A DNA stretch of 21,683 nucleotides from positions 1 to 21,683 of the forward strand of contig JBQTJN010000029.1 of the NCBI GenBank assembly GCA_052387095.1. Reading direction: 5' to 3'. The notes under the pieces are model-generated. The model was not told the origin of the DNA and ran no database searches. It saw only the letters and a list, made by a program, of their open reading frames with translations. Position 1 is the first letter of the stretch. Every line of letters begins with the position of its first letter. Both the position numbers and the translations under genes were made by a program. This stretch comes from JBQTJN01 sp052387095. Its GTDB lineage: Bacteria > Pseudomonadota > Alphaproteobacteria > Micavibrionales > Micavibrionaceae. Shown piece by piece: positions 15,221 through 21,650 of the stretch.

Positions 15221-15992
15221 TATGGGGGTGGGCTTCATACCCCACGAGCTCGAAATCCTCGAATTTGAAATCGAAAATGCTCTTAACATGCGGATTCAAA
15301 TGCATTTCCGGCAAAGGCTTCGGCTCTCGCGAAAGCTGCAGCCTGGCCTGGTCCATATGGTTGGAATAAAGATGCGCATCGCCCATGGTATGGATGAACT
15401 CCCCCGGCTTTAAGCCCGTCACCTGCGCCACCATCATCGTGAGCAGCGCGTAGGATGCGATGTTAAACGGCACGCCGAGGAAAATATCGGCGCTGCGCTG
15501 GTAAAGCTGGCAGGATAATTTTCCATCCGCAACATAGAACTGGAAAAATGCGTGGCAGGGTGGCAGCGCCATTTTTGAAATCTCGCCGACATTCCAGGCC
15601 GAGACAATCAGGCGCCGGTCATCCGGGTTAACCTTGATGCGATCGATAACATTTGAAATCTGGTCGATATGCCGCCCGTCCGCGCTCGGCCATGAGCGCC
15701 ACTGATATCCGTAGACAGGACCGAGATTGCCGTCCGCATCAGCCCACTCATCCCAGATGCCGACGCCGTTATCTTTGAGATATTTGGTATTCGTATCCCC
15801 GGCGAGAAACCACAGCAATTCATGAATGATCGAACGCAGATGGCATTTCTTGGTGGTGACTAAGGGGAATCCATCCGCCAGGTCGAACCGCATCTGGTGG
15901 CCGAAGACGCTCAAAGTGCCGGTGCCGGTCCGGTCCTCTTTTTTGGCGCCCTTTTCGAGCACATGGCGCATGAGATCAAGATATTGACGCAT
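15198..15992 (-). CDS. thyA: Thymidylate synthase ThyA
   Basis: ThyA methylates dUMP to dTMP using methylene-tetrahydrofolate. Conserved features are EDRTGTGTLSVFG, the catalytic Cys in LPPCHAFFQFYV, CQLYQRSADIFLGVPFNIASYA and HLYSNHMDQ. From ATG 15992 (MRQYLDLM) the length is 264 residues, exactly that of E. coli ThyA. GTG 16001 has GGGA at better spacing and would overlap the upstream stop as GTGA; it would add three residues. The upstream small gene and thyA very likely form one operon under the promoter at 16322-16350. Confidence 0.97.
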   Translation of the reverse strand: MRQYLDLMRHVLEKGAKKEDRTGTGTLSVFGHQMRFDLADGFPLVTTKKCHLRSIIHELLWFLAGDTNTKYLKDNGVGIWDEWADADGNLGPVYGYQWRSWPSADGRHIDQISNVIDRIKVNPDDRRLIVSAWNVGEISKMALPPCHAFFQFYVADGKLSCQLYQRSADIFLGVPFNIASYALLTMMVAQVTGLKPGEFIHTMGDAHLYSNHMDQARLQLSREPKPLPEMHLNPHVKSIFDFKFEDFELVGYEAHPHIKAPVAV

Positions 15993-15997
15993 GGGAT

Positions 15998-16237
15998 TCA
16001 CTTTAATCCCATGGTTTGACGGAGCAAAGTAGTAAAATGTCTTTGCACACGCAAAATTTCTTTCAGGTCCTGCATCTCTTTTAATTCGCGCCCGTGTTTC
16101 AACGCATTGCGTATGCTGTGCTCTTTACCAGCAACGCTCCTGGGCCCGGTGGATTTGAGCCAGGGTTGCACCTGCCGGATCCGCTCTGCCTGGGCCCGTC
16201 GCCGCTCTTCTGTCCAACCCTTTGTTTTCTCTTTCAT
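15998..16237 (-). CDS. Small WTEERR-type hypothetical protein (79 aa)
   Basis: The protein reads MKEKTKGWTEERRRAQAERI, then QPWLKSTGPRSVAGKEHSI and RNALKHG. This matches a recurring short alphaproteobacterial type with W(T/S)EERR, STGPRT.EGK and RNALKHG. It is basic and helical; such families are annotated only as hypothetical. I chose ATG 16237 because AGAGGA lies eight bases upstream and the family signature begins here. Longer versions start at 16315, exactly at the predicted transcription start, or at a TTG at 16399 inside a palindromic repeat. Its stop lies five bases before the thyA ATG, so the two are probably co-translated. Confidence 0.75.
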   Translation of the reverse strand: MKEKTKGWTEERRRAQAERIRQVQPWLKSTGPRSVAGKEHSIRNALKHGRELKEMQDLKEILRVQRHFTTLLRQTMGLK

Positions 16238-16245
16238 TCCTATAG

Positions 16246-16251
16246 TCCTCT
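16246..16251 (-). promoter_or_regulatory. Ribosome binding site deciding the start of the WTEERR protein
   Basis: AGAGGA on the minus strand lies eight bases before ATG 16237. No comparable site precedes ATG 16315. Confidence 0.7.
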
Positions 16252-16321
16252 TCAGTTCGTTCCGAGATTTTTTTATTATCCGCACCTCCGGCGCCTGTTT
16301 GTTTAAATTTTTCATGGGTTT

Positions 16322-16350
16322 ATTGTAGGACTTTATTCCTGTTTTGTCAA
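16322..16350 (-). promoter_or_regulatory. Strong sigma70 promoter for the WTEERR-thyA unit
   Basis: On the minus strand TTGACA (16350-16345) and TACAAT (16327-16322) are separated by exactly 17 bases. This is near-perfect housekeeping consensus. Transcription would start at about 16315, giving a 78-base leader to ATG 16237. The repeat at 16363-16404 ends 13 bases upstream of the -35. Confidence 0.8.
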
Positions 16351-16362
16351 GTTTTATTAAGA

Positions 16363-16404
16363 CTGGATTGCCACGTCGGCCTTTCAGGCCTCCTCGCAAT
16401 GACG
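16363..16404. repeat. Palindromic repeat, core GGCCT/AGGCC
   Basis: Read on the minus strand this is CGTCATTGCGAGGA, a core GGCCTGAAAGGCC, then GACGTGGCAATCCAG. The ends are shared with the copies near 16421, 17968 and 20688; the core is a perfect short hairpin of unrelated sequence. It lies between the thyA-unit promoter and a second copy in opposite orientation 16 bases away. Confidence 0.85.
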
Positions 16405-16420
16405 TTTATTATGTATCCAC

Positions 16421-16461
16421 CGTCATTGCGCCCCCGGCCAAAGCCGGGGGCGACAATCCAG
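16421..16461. repeat. Palindromic repeat, core CCCCCGGC/GCCGGGGG
   Basis: CGTCATTGCG is followed by a perfect 8-base-pair stem (CCCCCGGC, loop CAAA, GCCGGGGG) and then CGACAATCCAG. It faces away from the copy at 16363-16404. Together they fill most of the 16351-16536 intergenic region; I see no further feature there except AT-rich sequence just upstream of the hypothetical gene at 16537. Confidence 0.85.
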
Positions 16462-16536
16462 TAAACTATACAATTTTGACGAAACGCCCCCATTTATGAT
16501 AGAACCTTCATATAACATAATTTTGCAGGGAACAGC

Positions 16537-16932
16537 ATGCCCGCTTCAAACACGGATAAATTTAAAGCGCTTGCACTGAGCCTTTTCGTGGAAAGCGCCA
16601 AGATCGGCCTGAAAAGAGAAAGAATTCAGTCCTCAGATATGATGGGTGACAACATTCGCGCGCTCTGCACTTCACATAATGTTAATTTTGAAAATTTCTG
16701 CACAAATTATGAATTGACCGCGAATGATCTTGCAACTCCTTTGAGAAGCCGGATTTCCTTGGGTCTGACTTTTAAACTTCGCAGAATTGCGGATGCACTT
16801 GAAACCAGCGACCATAAATTGCTGCACGAAAAAATTGAGGTACCGGAAAAATCCGTTACGGCCCCACCAGCATCAACCTCGTCTGGAAACCTCACCACAA
16901 GCGGCAGATTAATTCCCGATTCGGTTGGCTGA
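16537..16932 (+). CDS. Hypothetical protein (131 aa)
   Basis: I do not recognise this protein. The first 100 residues look helical and mixed in charge (FKALALSLFVESAKIGLKRE, then ISLGLTFKLRRIADALE), and the end is rich in Ser, Thr and Pro (TAPPASTSSGNLTTSG). There is no signal peptide or membrane helix. AGGGA lies six bases before the ATG, which supports translation. The stop is two bases from the convergent msrB stop. Confidence 0.65.
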   Translation: MPASNTDKFKALALSLFVESAKIGLKRERIQSSDMMGDNIRALCTSHNVNFENFCTNYELTANDLATPLRSRISLGLTFKLRRIADALETSDHKLLHEKIEVPEKSVTAPPASTSSGNLTTSGRLIPDSVG

Positions 16933-16934
16933 AA

Positions 16935-17462
16935 TTACTTCTTCTCAAACAATTTCGCGTATTCACCGTAACCTTCAGCCTCTAACTTATCCTTCGGGAT
17001 AAAGCGCAGGCTCGCCGAGTTCATGCAGTAGCGCAAGCCGCCTTTATCCTTCGGCCCATCCTCGAACACGTGACCCAGATGCGAGTCGCCATGCTGGGAG
17101 CGCACCTCGGTGCGTTTCATGAACAATTTTTCATCCGTTTTCTCGACTGTCACGTCCTTGTCGATCGGCTTGGAAAAGCTCGGCCAGCCCGTGCCGGAAT
17201 CATATTTATCGAGAGAGGAGAATAGCGGTGCACCGCTCACGACATCGACATAGATCCCGTCCTCGTGATTATCCCAGTAGGCATTATTGAACGGCTCTTC
17301 CGTACCGTCATGCTGAGTCACATATTTCTGGATTTCGGTCAGCTTGCTCACCGATTCTTGCGTCTTATTGTAGGTCTTGGGCGTATTCATCTGGGCCTCC
17401 ACCCTGCCGGCGGCGCATAAAGCCAAAAAGACCACCCCGGCTGTTAAAGTGCTGTTTTTCAT
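16935..17462 (-). CDS. msrB: Periplasmic peptide-methionine (R)-S-oxide reductase MsrB
   Basis: MsrB reduces methionine-R-sulfoxide in oxidised proteins. A signal peptide (1-23, cut after VEA) directs it to the periplasm. The MsrB domain has SGTGWPSF (89-96), HLGHVFEDGP (128-137) and catalytic Cys146 in RYCMNSASLRFIP. The four zinc cysteines of many MsrBs are absent (VDVVSGAPLFSS and RSQHGDSHLGH instead), so it is the zinc-free form, and I see no obvious resolving cysteine in the mature chain. GAGG lies nine bases before ATG 17462. Confidence 0.94.
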   Translation of the reverse strand: MKNSTLTAGVVFLALCAAGRVEAQMNTPKTYNKTQESVSKLTEIQKYVTQHDGTEEPFNNAYWDNHEDGIYVDVVSGAPLFSSLDKYDSGTGWPSFSKPIDKDVTVEKTDEKLFMKRTEVRSQHGDSHLGHVFEDGPKDKGGLRYCMNSASLRFIPKDKLEAEGYGEYAKLFEKK

Positions 17463-17513
17463 GGTTGAGCCTCTCTATATCTTGAACAAACTGGTCTTTT
17501 TTACAGCAAAAGC

Positions 17514-17535
17514 AACCCGTTAAGACGGGTTTTTT
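17514..17535 (+). terminator. Hairpin terminator just upstream of the ssrA promoter
   Basis: AACCCG, loop TTAAGA, CGGGTT and continuing T's form a 6-base-pair stem with a T run on the plus strand. It could stop transcripts coming through msrB antisense from the hypothetical gene at 16537. Its T run overlaps the first bases of the ssrA -35 box. Confidence 0.55.
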
Positions 17536-17561
17536 GACTTGAGGCAGATTTACGCTATAAT
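17534..17561 (+). promoter_or_regulatory. ssrA (tmRNA) promoter
   Basis: TTGACT (17534-17539), 16-base spacer, TATAAT (17556-17561). The -10 is perfect. The predicted start at about 17568 lies directly before the CCGGG hairpin that opens the tmRNA precursor. Confidence 0.8.
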
Positions 17562-17567
17562 AATAGG

Positions 17568-17905
17568 TACCGGGGGCTTGCTCCCGGTTATGACGCTAAA
17601 CGTGGATACGGAATAAGCGCCAGTGGACCCGGGGGCAGTACCCGGCGGCTCCACCACTTGAAAGACTTTCTTTTATCTTTCAGGCGGCGGGGCCGAAACA
17701 GGATCGACACGCGTAATAAAAGTATTTTTCGGCGTTCGGCATGGTAACCGCCGTAATGGTCCAGGCAATTAAATGCCAACGATAACCATCAGTTCGTAGC
17801 AGCCAACGACAACCTAGTTGTTGCTGGTGAGGTTCGTAAAGCCGCCTAACGGCACTTTACGTTGCTACAAATCAATCCCTTCCTCGTAACACGGGAAGGT
17901 GGGGT
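17568..17905 (+). ncRNA. ssrA: Transfer-messenger RNA, circularly permuted two-piece form
   Basis: tmRNA rescues stalled ribosomes and tags the unfinished protein. The gene has the alphaproteobacterial permuted order. The acceptor piece comes first and ends CGGCTCC-ACCA at 17646-17656; its T-arm is CCGGG, loop GGCAGTA, CCCGG. A 32-base intervening segment (17657-17688) folds into an 8-base-pair hairpin (CTTGAAAG/CTTTCAGG). The coding piece starts GGGGCCG at 17689, which pairs along all seven positions (one G-U) with CGGCTCC to rebuild the acceptor stem. The tag frame is 17802-17849, with a hairpin around its stop (CGTAAAG 17835-17841 with CTTTACG 17855-17861). A further stem CCTTCC/GGAAGG (17878-17899) lies near the 3' end. 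The outer ends are estimates from promoter and terminator. Confidence 0.94.
17802..17849 (+). other. tmRNA proteolysis-tag reading frame, ANDNLVVAGEVRKAA
   Basis: The resume codon is GCC 17802, preceded by TAGCA, matching the UAGUC-GCA context of E. coli. The frame ends at TAA 17847-17849. Reading gives ANDNLVVAGEVRKAA, preceded by Ala from the charged tmRNA. ANDN is the usual alphaproteobacterial start. The end RKAA lacks the usual Leu or Val before the final Ala-Ala. A second ANDN-like word (GCCAACGATAAC at 17777-17788) lies in the same frame upstream but lacks the resume-codon context. Confidence 0.8.
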
Positions 17906-17907
17906 CC

Positions 17908-17941
17908 GGCGGCACCTCGCAACAGAAGCCGCCACTTTTTT
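17908..17941 (+). terminator. ssrA terminator
   Basis: GGCGGC (17908-17913) pairs with GCCGCC (17928-17933) across a 14-base loop, followed after AC by six T's (17936-17941). Confidence 0.75.
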
Positions 17942-17967
17942 CTCCAAACCATCTTATACCATCTTAC

Positions 17968-18114
17968 CGTCATTGCGAGGAGCCCGCAACAAACCCTTAG
18001 GTTTGTTGCTATTCTTTTAAAAAGCGAAGCTTCGCTTCGCGGGCGACGCGGCAATCCAGCTTTGTTACGTTGACTCCTGGATTGCTTTGCTCACGTTGTT
18101 CGCTCGCAATGACG
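17968..18114. repeat. Paired palindromic repeat, long composite copy
   Basis: The first half (17968-18059) starts CGTCATTGCGAGGAG and ends GACGCGGCAATCCAG. Its core is nested: CCCGC and GCGGG enclose one stem CAACAAACC/GGTTTGTTG and another GCGAAGCTTCGC. The second half (18077-18114) runs CTGGATTGC to GCTCGCAATGACG in inverse orientation, so the whole is a large inverted repeat. It fills the gap between the tmRNA terminator and the O-antigen-ligase gene. Confidence 0.85.
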
Positions 18115-18153
18115 TGGTTGAGGGTTTGTATTTAAGCCATTAGAGTAAGATTC

Positions 18154-20112
18154 ATGAATCGCTTTTCACCTCCCGCTCTATACGCCCTGCTCTGGCTCGC
18201 CGCTTTCATAAGTGCCCTCATGTTTTTTCATGGGCGGGAGGCCTACTGCGTAGCGCTCAGCGTCTCCGTCTTAAGCACCGGGTTGATGTTCATCGTTCTG
18301 AAGCACCCGTTTTCACAAAATAGTTCGCGCCCCTCTTTAATTGTTACTGGTTTGCTCGGTGCATTCTGGTTGCTGGCTTTGCTCAGCGTTGCTACAGGCG
18401 AAATCCGTTTCATCAGTTTTATTTTCTTCGGTTTTTTCAGCGTCCTGCCACTGTCTTTTCTCTGGGGCCTTCTGCTGTGGAATAACCCGCTCTTTAAGGC
18501 GTTAATGATCAAAAACCTTGTGGCCATGGGGTTCCTGCTCAGTCTTTCCTGCCTTGTGCAATATGCATCGATGCCGCAGATGCTGTTCTACGGCCGCACG
18601 GAATGGCCGCTCGCCAACCCGAATTCCATGGCCGCGCTTTTATCCTTTTTCTTTTTTCTCGGCTTTGGCGGCCTCCTGGGCGCTGAAAACCCGCGCTATA
18701 AAAAAATATTCGCACTGCTATGTCTCACAGTCCTGCTGGCAATGTTTACAACCGGCAGCCGCGGCGCATTTATTGCACTGGCCAGCGCTTCGGCCGTTTC
18801 TCTCTTCCTGTTGCGCAAACATGTTTACATTGAAAGAAAAAATCTGGCTTTATACGCAGGCGCCGCTCTGGCAGGCATCGTGTTGTTCAGTACCCTCTTC
18901 GCATCGCACCAGCCTGAAGAATTAACACTGATACAAAGAGTCGAGGCGACCGTCGCCGGGAAAATGCCCGCGCTCTGGAATTCCCCGGCACTCTGGACCG
19001 GAACAGGGGACCTGATCAAAGACCATTTCTGGACCGGCACCGGCATCGGCACATTCTACCTCTACTACCCACCTTACCGGGGCGCAGATCTGCAAACAGC
19101 CGGCCTTATGGTTCATAACGACCCGTTGCAATTCTGGGCGGAAATGGGCGTAGCCGCCCCGATAGTATTTTATGCGCTTGCTTTGTCGGCCTTGTTCCTG
19201 ACCTTGCGCACCATGCTTAAAATTCCGCCCGGCGATCCGCGCCGCATTTTTATCGTAATACCTGCCTGCGGTCTCGCCGCCATGATCCTGCACAGCCACA
19301 TTACATTCAATTTTTATGTTTTTCCCTGCCTGATGATGGCGGGCATAACCCTGTCATTCTGGCTGCATAACCTGAATGAAATCGAAACGGCTCGGCCCTG
19401 CCTCCCGCCTTCGGAGGGATCGCGCCTCATTCTGAAAGGCTCCGCCATTGCCGCCTTGTTTGCCGCCCTGTTCCTGTTCCTGATGATGCAGGGCTCGCTT
19501 CTCCTGACAGACAAGGCACAAAAAGCTGCGCAATCCGGCGACTTAAGTGCATTTGAAGAAATGCTGGGACAAGCTGAAATGATTTCGCAGCGTCAGAACC
19601 CGTCGGTTTACCTGATCGCTGCGAACGCGCGGCTCGGCCTGCTCGAAATGCCGGATAACGGACTCACGGAAAACGACCGTCTCCTGCTCACCGAGCAGGG
19701 GCAGAATTTCCTGCGCCGCGCCGAAACTTTAAATCCGCGCCATCCCGATATTTTTTATGCGAAGGGCCATTACTATAAAGCCGCCGGTGATATAGGCGCC
19801 GCTGAAAAATCATTGCTGCATGCGCTGGATGTCGACCCGCTGCACCTATCGGCGCGCCAGATGCTGGCCGACCTTTACGCGGCGCGCGGCGACAAGCAAA
19901 AAGCCCTCGAGACGCTTAAGGGGGGCTTACCTTTTGTCGAAATCCAGCGCGATAATGACCTCTATCTCAACCAGACAGCCATGCTGGCCCTGGAACTGGG
20001 TGATTTAAAGACCCAGAGCTTTGCCATGAAAAGCATGGGGCGCAATATAGGCTACGGCATGGGCTTCTACCGCGGGGGCTACAGACCGCTTGCCGTAAAG
20101 CCCTCTCAATAA
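18154..20112 (+). CDS. O-antigen ligase/polymerase-like membrane protein with C-terminal TPRs
   Basis: The first 440 residues are polytopic, with about a dozen hydrophobic helices. The Wzy_C-type features are TTGSRGAF in a cytoplasmic-side loop and a large loop with GTGIGTFYLYYPPYRG and HNDPLQFWAEMG, as in O-antigen ligases and glycan polymerases. After the last helix (SAIAALFAALFLFLMMQG) the protein continues with tetratricopeptide-like helices: RAETLNPRHPDIFYAKGHYY, AAEKSLLHALDVDPLHLSAR and LADLYAARGDKQKALETL. The TPR part probably lies in the periplasm and may bind partners or substrate. Likely role: ligation or polymerisation of a surface glycan, or glycosylation; no other glycan genes lie in the window. 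No strong ribosome site precedes ATG 18154. Confidence 0.87.
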   Translation: MNRFSPPALYALLWLAAFISALMFFHGREAYCVALSVSVLSTGLMFIVLKHPFSQNSSRPSLIVTGLLGAFWLLALLSVATGEIRFISFIFFGFFSVLPLSFLWGLLLWNNPLFKALMIKNLVAMGFLLSLSCLVQYASMPQMLFYGRTEWPLANPNSMAALLSFFFFLGFGGLLGAENPRYKKIFALLCLTVLLAMFTTGSRGAFIALASASAVSLFLLRKHVYIERKNLALYAGAALAGIVLFSTLFASHQPEELTLIQRVEATVAGKMPALWNSPALWTGTGDLIKDHFWTGTGIGTFYLYYPPYRGADLQTAGLMVHNDPLQFWAEMGVAAPIVFYALALSALFLTLRTMLKIPPGDPRRIFIVIPACGLAAMILHSHITFNFYVFPCLMMAGITLSFWLHNLNEIETARPCLPPSEGSRLILKGSAIAALFAALFLFLMMQGSLLLTDKAQKAAQSGDLSAFEEMLGQAEMISQRQNPSVYLIAANARLGLLEMPDNGLTENDRLLLTEQGQNFLRRAETLNPRHPDIFYAKGHYYKAAGDIGAAEKSLLHALDVDPLHLSARQMLADLYAARGDKQKALETLKGGLPFVEIQRDNDLYLNQTAMLALELGDLKTQSFAMKSMGRNIGYGMGFYRGGYRPLAVKPSQ

Positions 20113-20167
20113 TGAATAAGTCATAAAGGCCCCTTGATTTTACCCCGAGGACTTGCGACATAGAACC

Positions 20168-20674
20168 ATGAGCAATGAAGACGATATATTGCGGTATGAC
20201 CGGATGGTGGAAAACGCCCTGCGCGGGGTGGTCAGAACCTCCGTTGAGGAAGTCATCGAAAAGGGCCTGGCCGGCGAGCATCATTTTTACATTACCTTCC
20301 TGACCGATTATCCAGGCGTTAAAATTCCCGATTACCTGCGCGACCGCTATCCCGGCGAAATGACCATCGTCCTGCAATACCAGTTCTCGGACCTTGCGGT
20401 GAACGAAGAGGTGATGAATGTCACTCTGTCTTTCAACAACGTGCCGGAAAAATTGAAAGTCCCGCTCGCAGCGATTACAATTTTTGCCGATCCGTCCGTC
20501 AACTTTGCGCTGCAGTTCCAGCCTGTGAACGACTCCCTGGACGAGAGCGATCTCGCTATTCTCGATGAACTTGAAGGCAGACCCGACGATACCGGCGGCG
20601 GCACACCCAAGGGCGGCGGCAAAGGCAAGAAAAGCGGCGAAGTCGTTTCGCTCGATAAATTCCGGAAAAAGTAG
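20168..20674 (+). CDS. sspB: ClpXP adaptor SspB, alphaproteobacterial type
   Basis: SspB tethers ssrA-tagged proteins to ClpXP. The start MSNEDDILRYDRMVENALRG and the core HHFYITFLTDYPGVKIPDYL, MTIVLQYQFSDL, VTLSFN and FADPSVNFALQF match the alpha-type SspB fold (residues 1-120). A flexible acidic and then Gly/Lys linker leads to GEVVSLDKFRKK, the position of the ClpX-docking tail in SspB proteins. ATG 20168 is preferred; TTG 20153 has a GAGGA too close to it. The gene lies 55 bases after the O-antigen-ligase-like gene and about 2.3 kb downstream of ssrA, whose tag it should recognise. Confidence 0.93.
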   Translation: MSNEDDILRYDRMVENALRGVVRTSVEEVIEKGLAGEHHFYITFLTDYPGVKIPDYLRDRYPGEMTIVLQYQFSDLAVNEEVMNVTLSFNNVPEKLKVPLAAITIFADPSVNFALQFQPVNDSLDESDLAILDELEGRPDDTGGGTPKGGGKGKKSGEVVSLDKFRKK

Positions 20675-20687
20675 ATGTTTTCAAGCT

Positions 20688-20784
20688 CGTCATTGCGAGG
20701 AGGGACAAAGTCCCGACGTGGCAATCCAGAATGGTTATTATGGTCCCTGGATTGCCGCGCTCACTTCGTGCGCTCGCAATGACG
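20688..20784. repeat. Paired palindromic repeat supplying the next gene's start codon
   Basis: The first half (20688-20729) is CGTCATTGCGAGGAG, a hairpin core GGGACAAAGTCCC, then GACGTGGCAATCCAG. The inverse half (20747-20784) is CTGGATTGCCGCGCTC, CAC/GTG stem, GCGCTCGCAATGACGG. It begins 13 bases after the sspB stop. The ATG at 20779-20781 inside GCAATGACGG is the likely start of the following hydrolase. Confidence 0.87.
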
Positions 20785-21648
20785 GAAGTTTACAATGTTC
20801 TGCTGAAACGCGGCGAGTTTCAGGACCTAAAGCGTAACCGCAAAATTCCCTACAAGCTTTATTATCCTGAAACGACAGAAAAAGTACCTGTGATCCTCTG
20901 GTCGCACGGCTATGGCGGCAATCGCGACGGCGCCGGGTTCATCGCGCGGCATGTGGCTTCGCACGGCTACATCCTTCTCCATATCACCCATCCCGGCAGT
21001 GACGCATCGCTGTGGGAAGGCAAACCGGGTCATCCGTGGGATATTTTGCGCGGAATCAAAATTACACGGGACATGAGCTTTGAGCGTTTTAAAGATGTGC
21101 CCTTTGTGCTGGCTGAACTCGAAGCCGAGCACTTCGAACACACCGACATTTTGCCAAGGATGAATTTATCAAAGCTTGGAATCTCAGGCCATTCCTTTGG
21201 CGCCCTTACGGCGCAAATCATGGCCGGCCAGAAATACCCGGATACGCAAAACCATTTGATTCGCATGAAAGATGAACGCTTCACGGCCGGCATCGCCTAC
21301 AGCCCCATGCCGATGGATCATATTTCAAACGCCCCGCCGGCGGAGATTTTTGGCAGCATAGACATCCCGCTCTTTCACATGACCGGCACCGATGACGGCT
21401 CCCCCATCGAAGGGTTCGGCTATGAAAAACGCCTGTCGGTCTATGAGAATTCAGGCGCCGCCGATAAATATCTCATGGTCCTCCAGCACGGTAACCACAT
21501 GGTCTATAACGGCACGCGCGGCAAGCTGGAGAAAAATCCCAATCGAGAAGAACATGAGAATATTATAACAATCGCATCGCTGGCTTTTTGGGATGCGTAT
21601 TTGAAGGATGATGCGGCCGCTTTGGATTGGTTAAAAACCAATTATTAA
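20779..21648 (+). CDS. Alpha/beta hydrolase, PAF-acetylhydrolase/dienelactone-hydrolase-like
   Basis: The protein has an oxyanion region LWSHGYGGNRDG, a nucleophile elbow GISGHSFGA (Ser139 counted from ATG 20779), a candidate acid Asp205 or Asp206 in TGTDDGSP, and base His240 in QHGNHMVY. The layout, with a long insert between strand 4 and the elbow, resembles predicted dienelactone hydrolases of the PAF-acetylhydrolase type. No signal peptide is visible. The substrate is unknown. The first residues MTEVYNVLLKRGEF are partly repeat-encoded; ATG 20731 would add 16 purely repeat-derived residues. No ribosome site precedes either start. The gene is flanked on both sides by copies of the palindromic repeat. 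Confidence 0.88.
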   Translation: MTEVYNVLLKRGEFQDLKRNRKIPYKLYYPETTEKVPVILWSHGYGGNRDGAGFIARHVASHGYILLHITHPGSDASLWEGKPGHPWDILRGIKITRDMSFERFKDVPFVLAELEAEHFEHTDILPRMNLSKLGISGHSFGALTAQIMAGQKYPDTQNHLIRMKDERFTAGIAYSPMPMDHISNAPPAEIFGSIDIPLFHMTGTDDGSPIEGFGYEKRLSVYENSGAADKYLMVLQHGNHMVYNGTRGKLEKNPNREEHENIITIASLAFWDAYLKDDAAALDWLKTNY

Positions 21649-21650
21649 AC

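Noticed and set aside
16238..16399. N-terminal extension of the WTEERR protein to a TTG at 16399
   Set aside because: The first residues (RGGLKGRRGNPV) are translation of the palindromic repeat, and a strong promoter with start near 16315 lies downstream of that TTG.
17777..17849. Tag frame starting at the first GCCAACGATAAC
   Set aside because: It is in frame but lacks the TAG-type context before the resume codon, and would give an unusually long tag of about 23 residues.
16363..18114. Repeats as a CRISPR array
   Set aside because: Copies are inverted, irregularly spaced and have self-complementary cores rather than direct repeats with unique spacers of even length; no cas genes.
20731..20778. 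Hydrolase start at ATG 20731
   Set aside because: All 16 added residues are repeat-encoded and have no counterpart expected in the family; ATG 20779 is nearer the domain.
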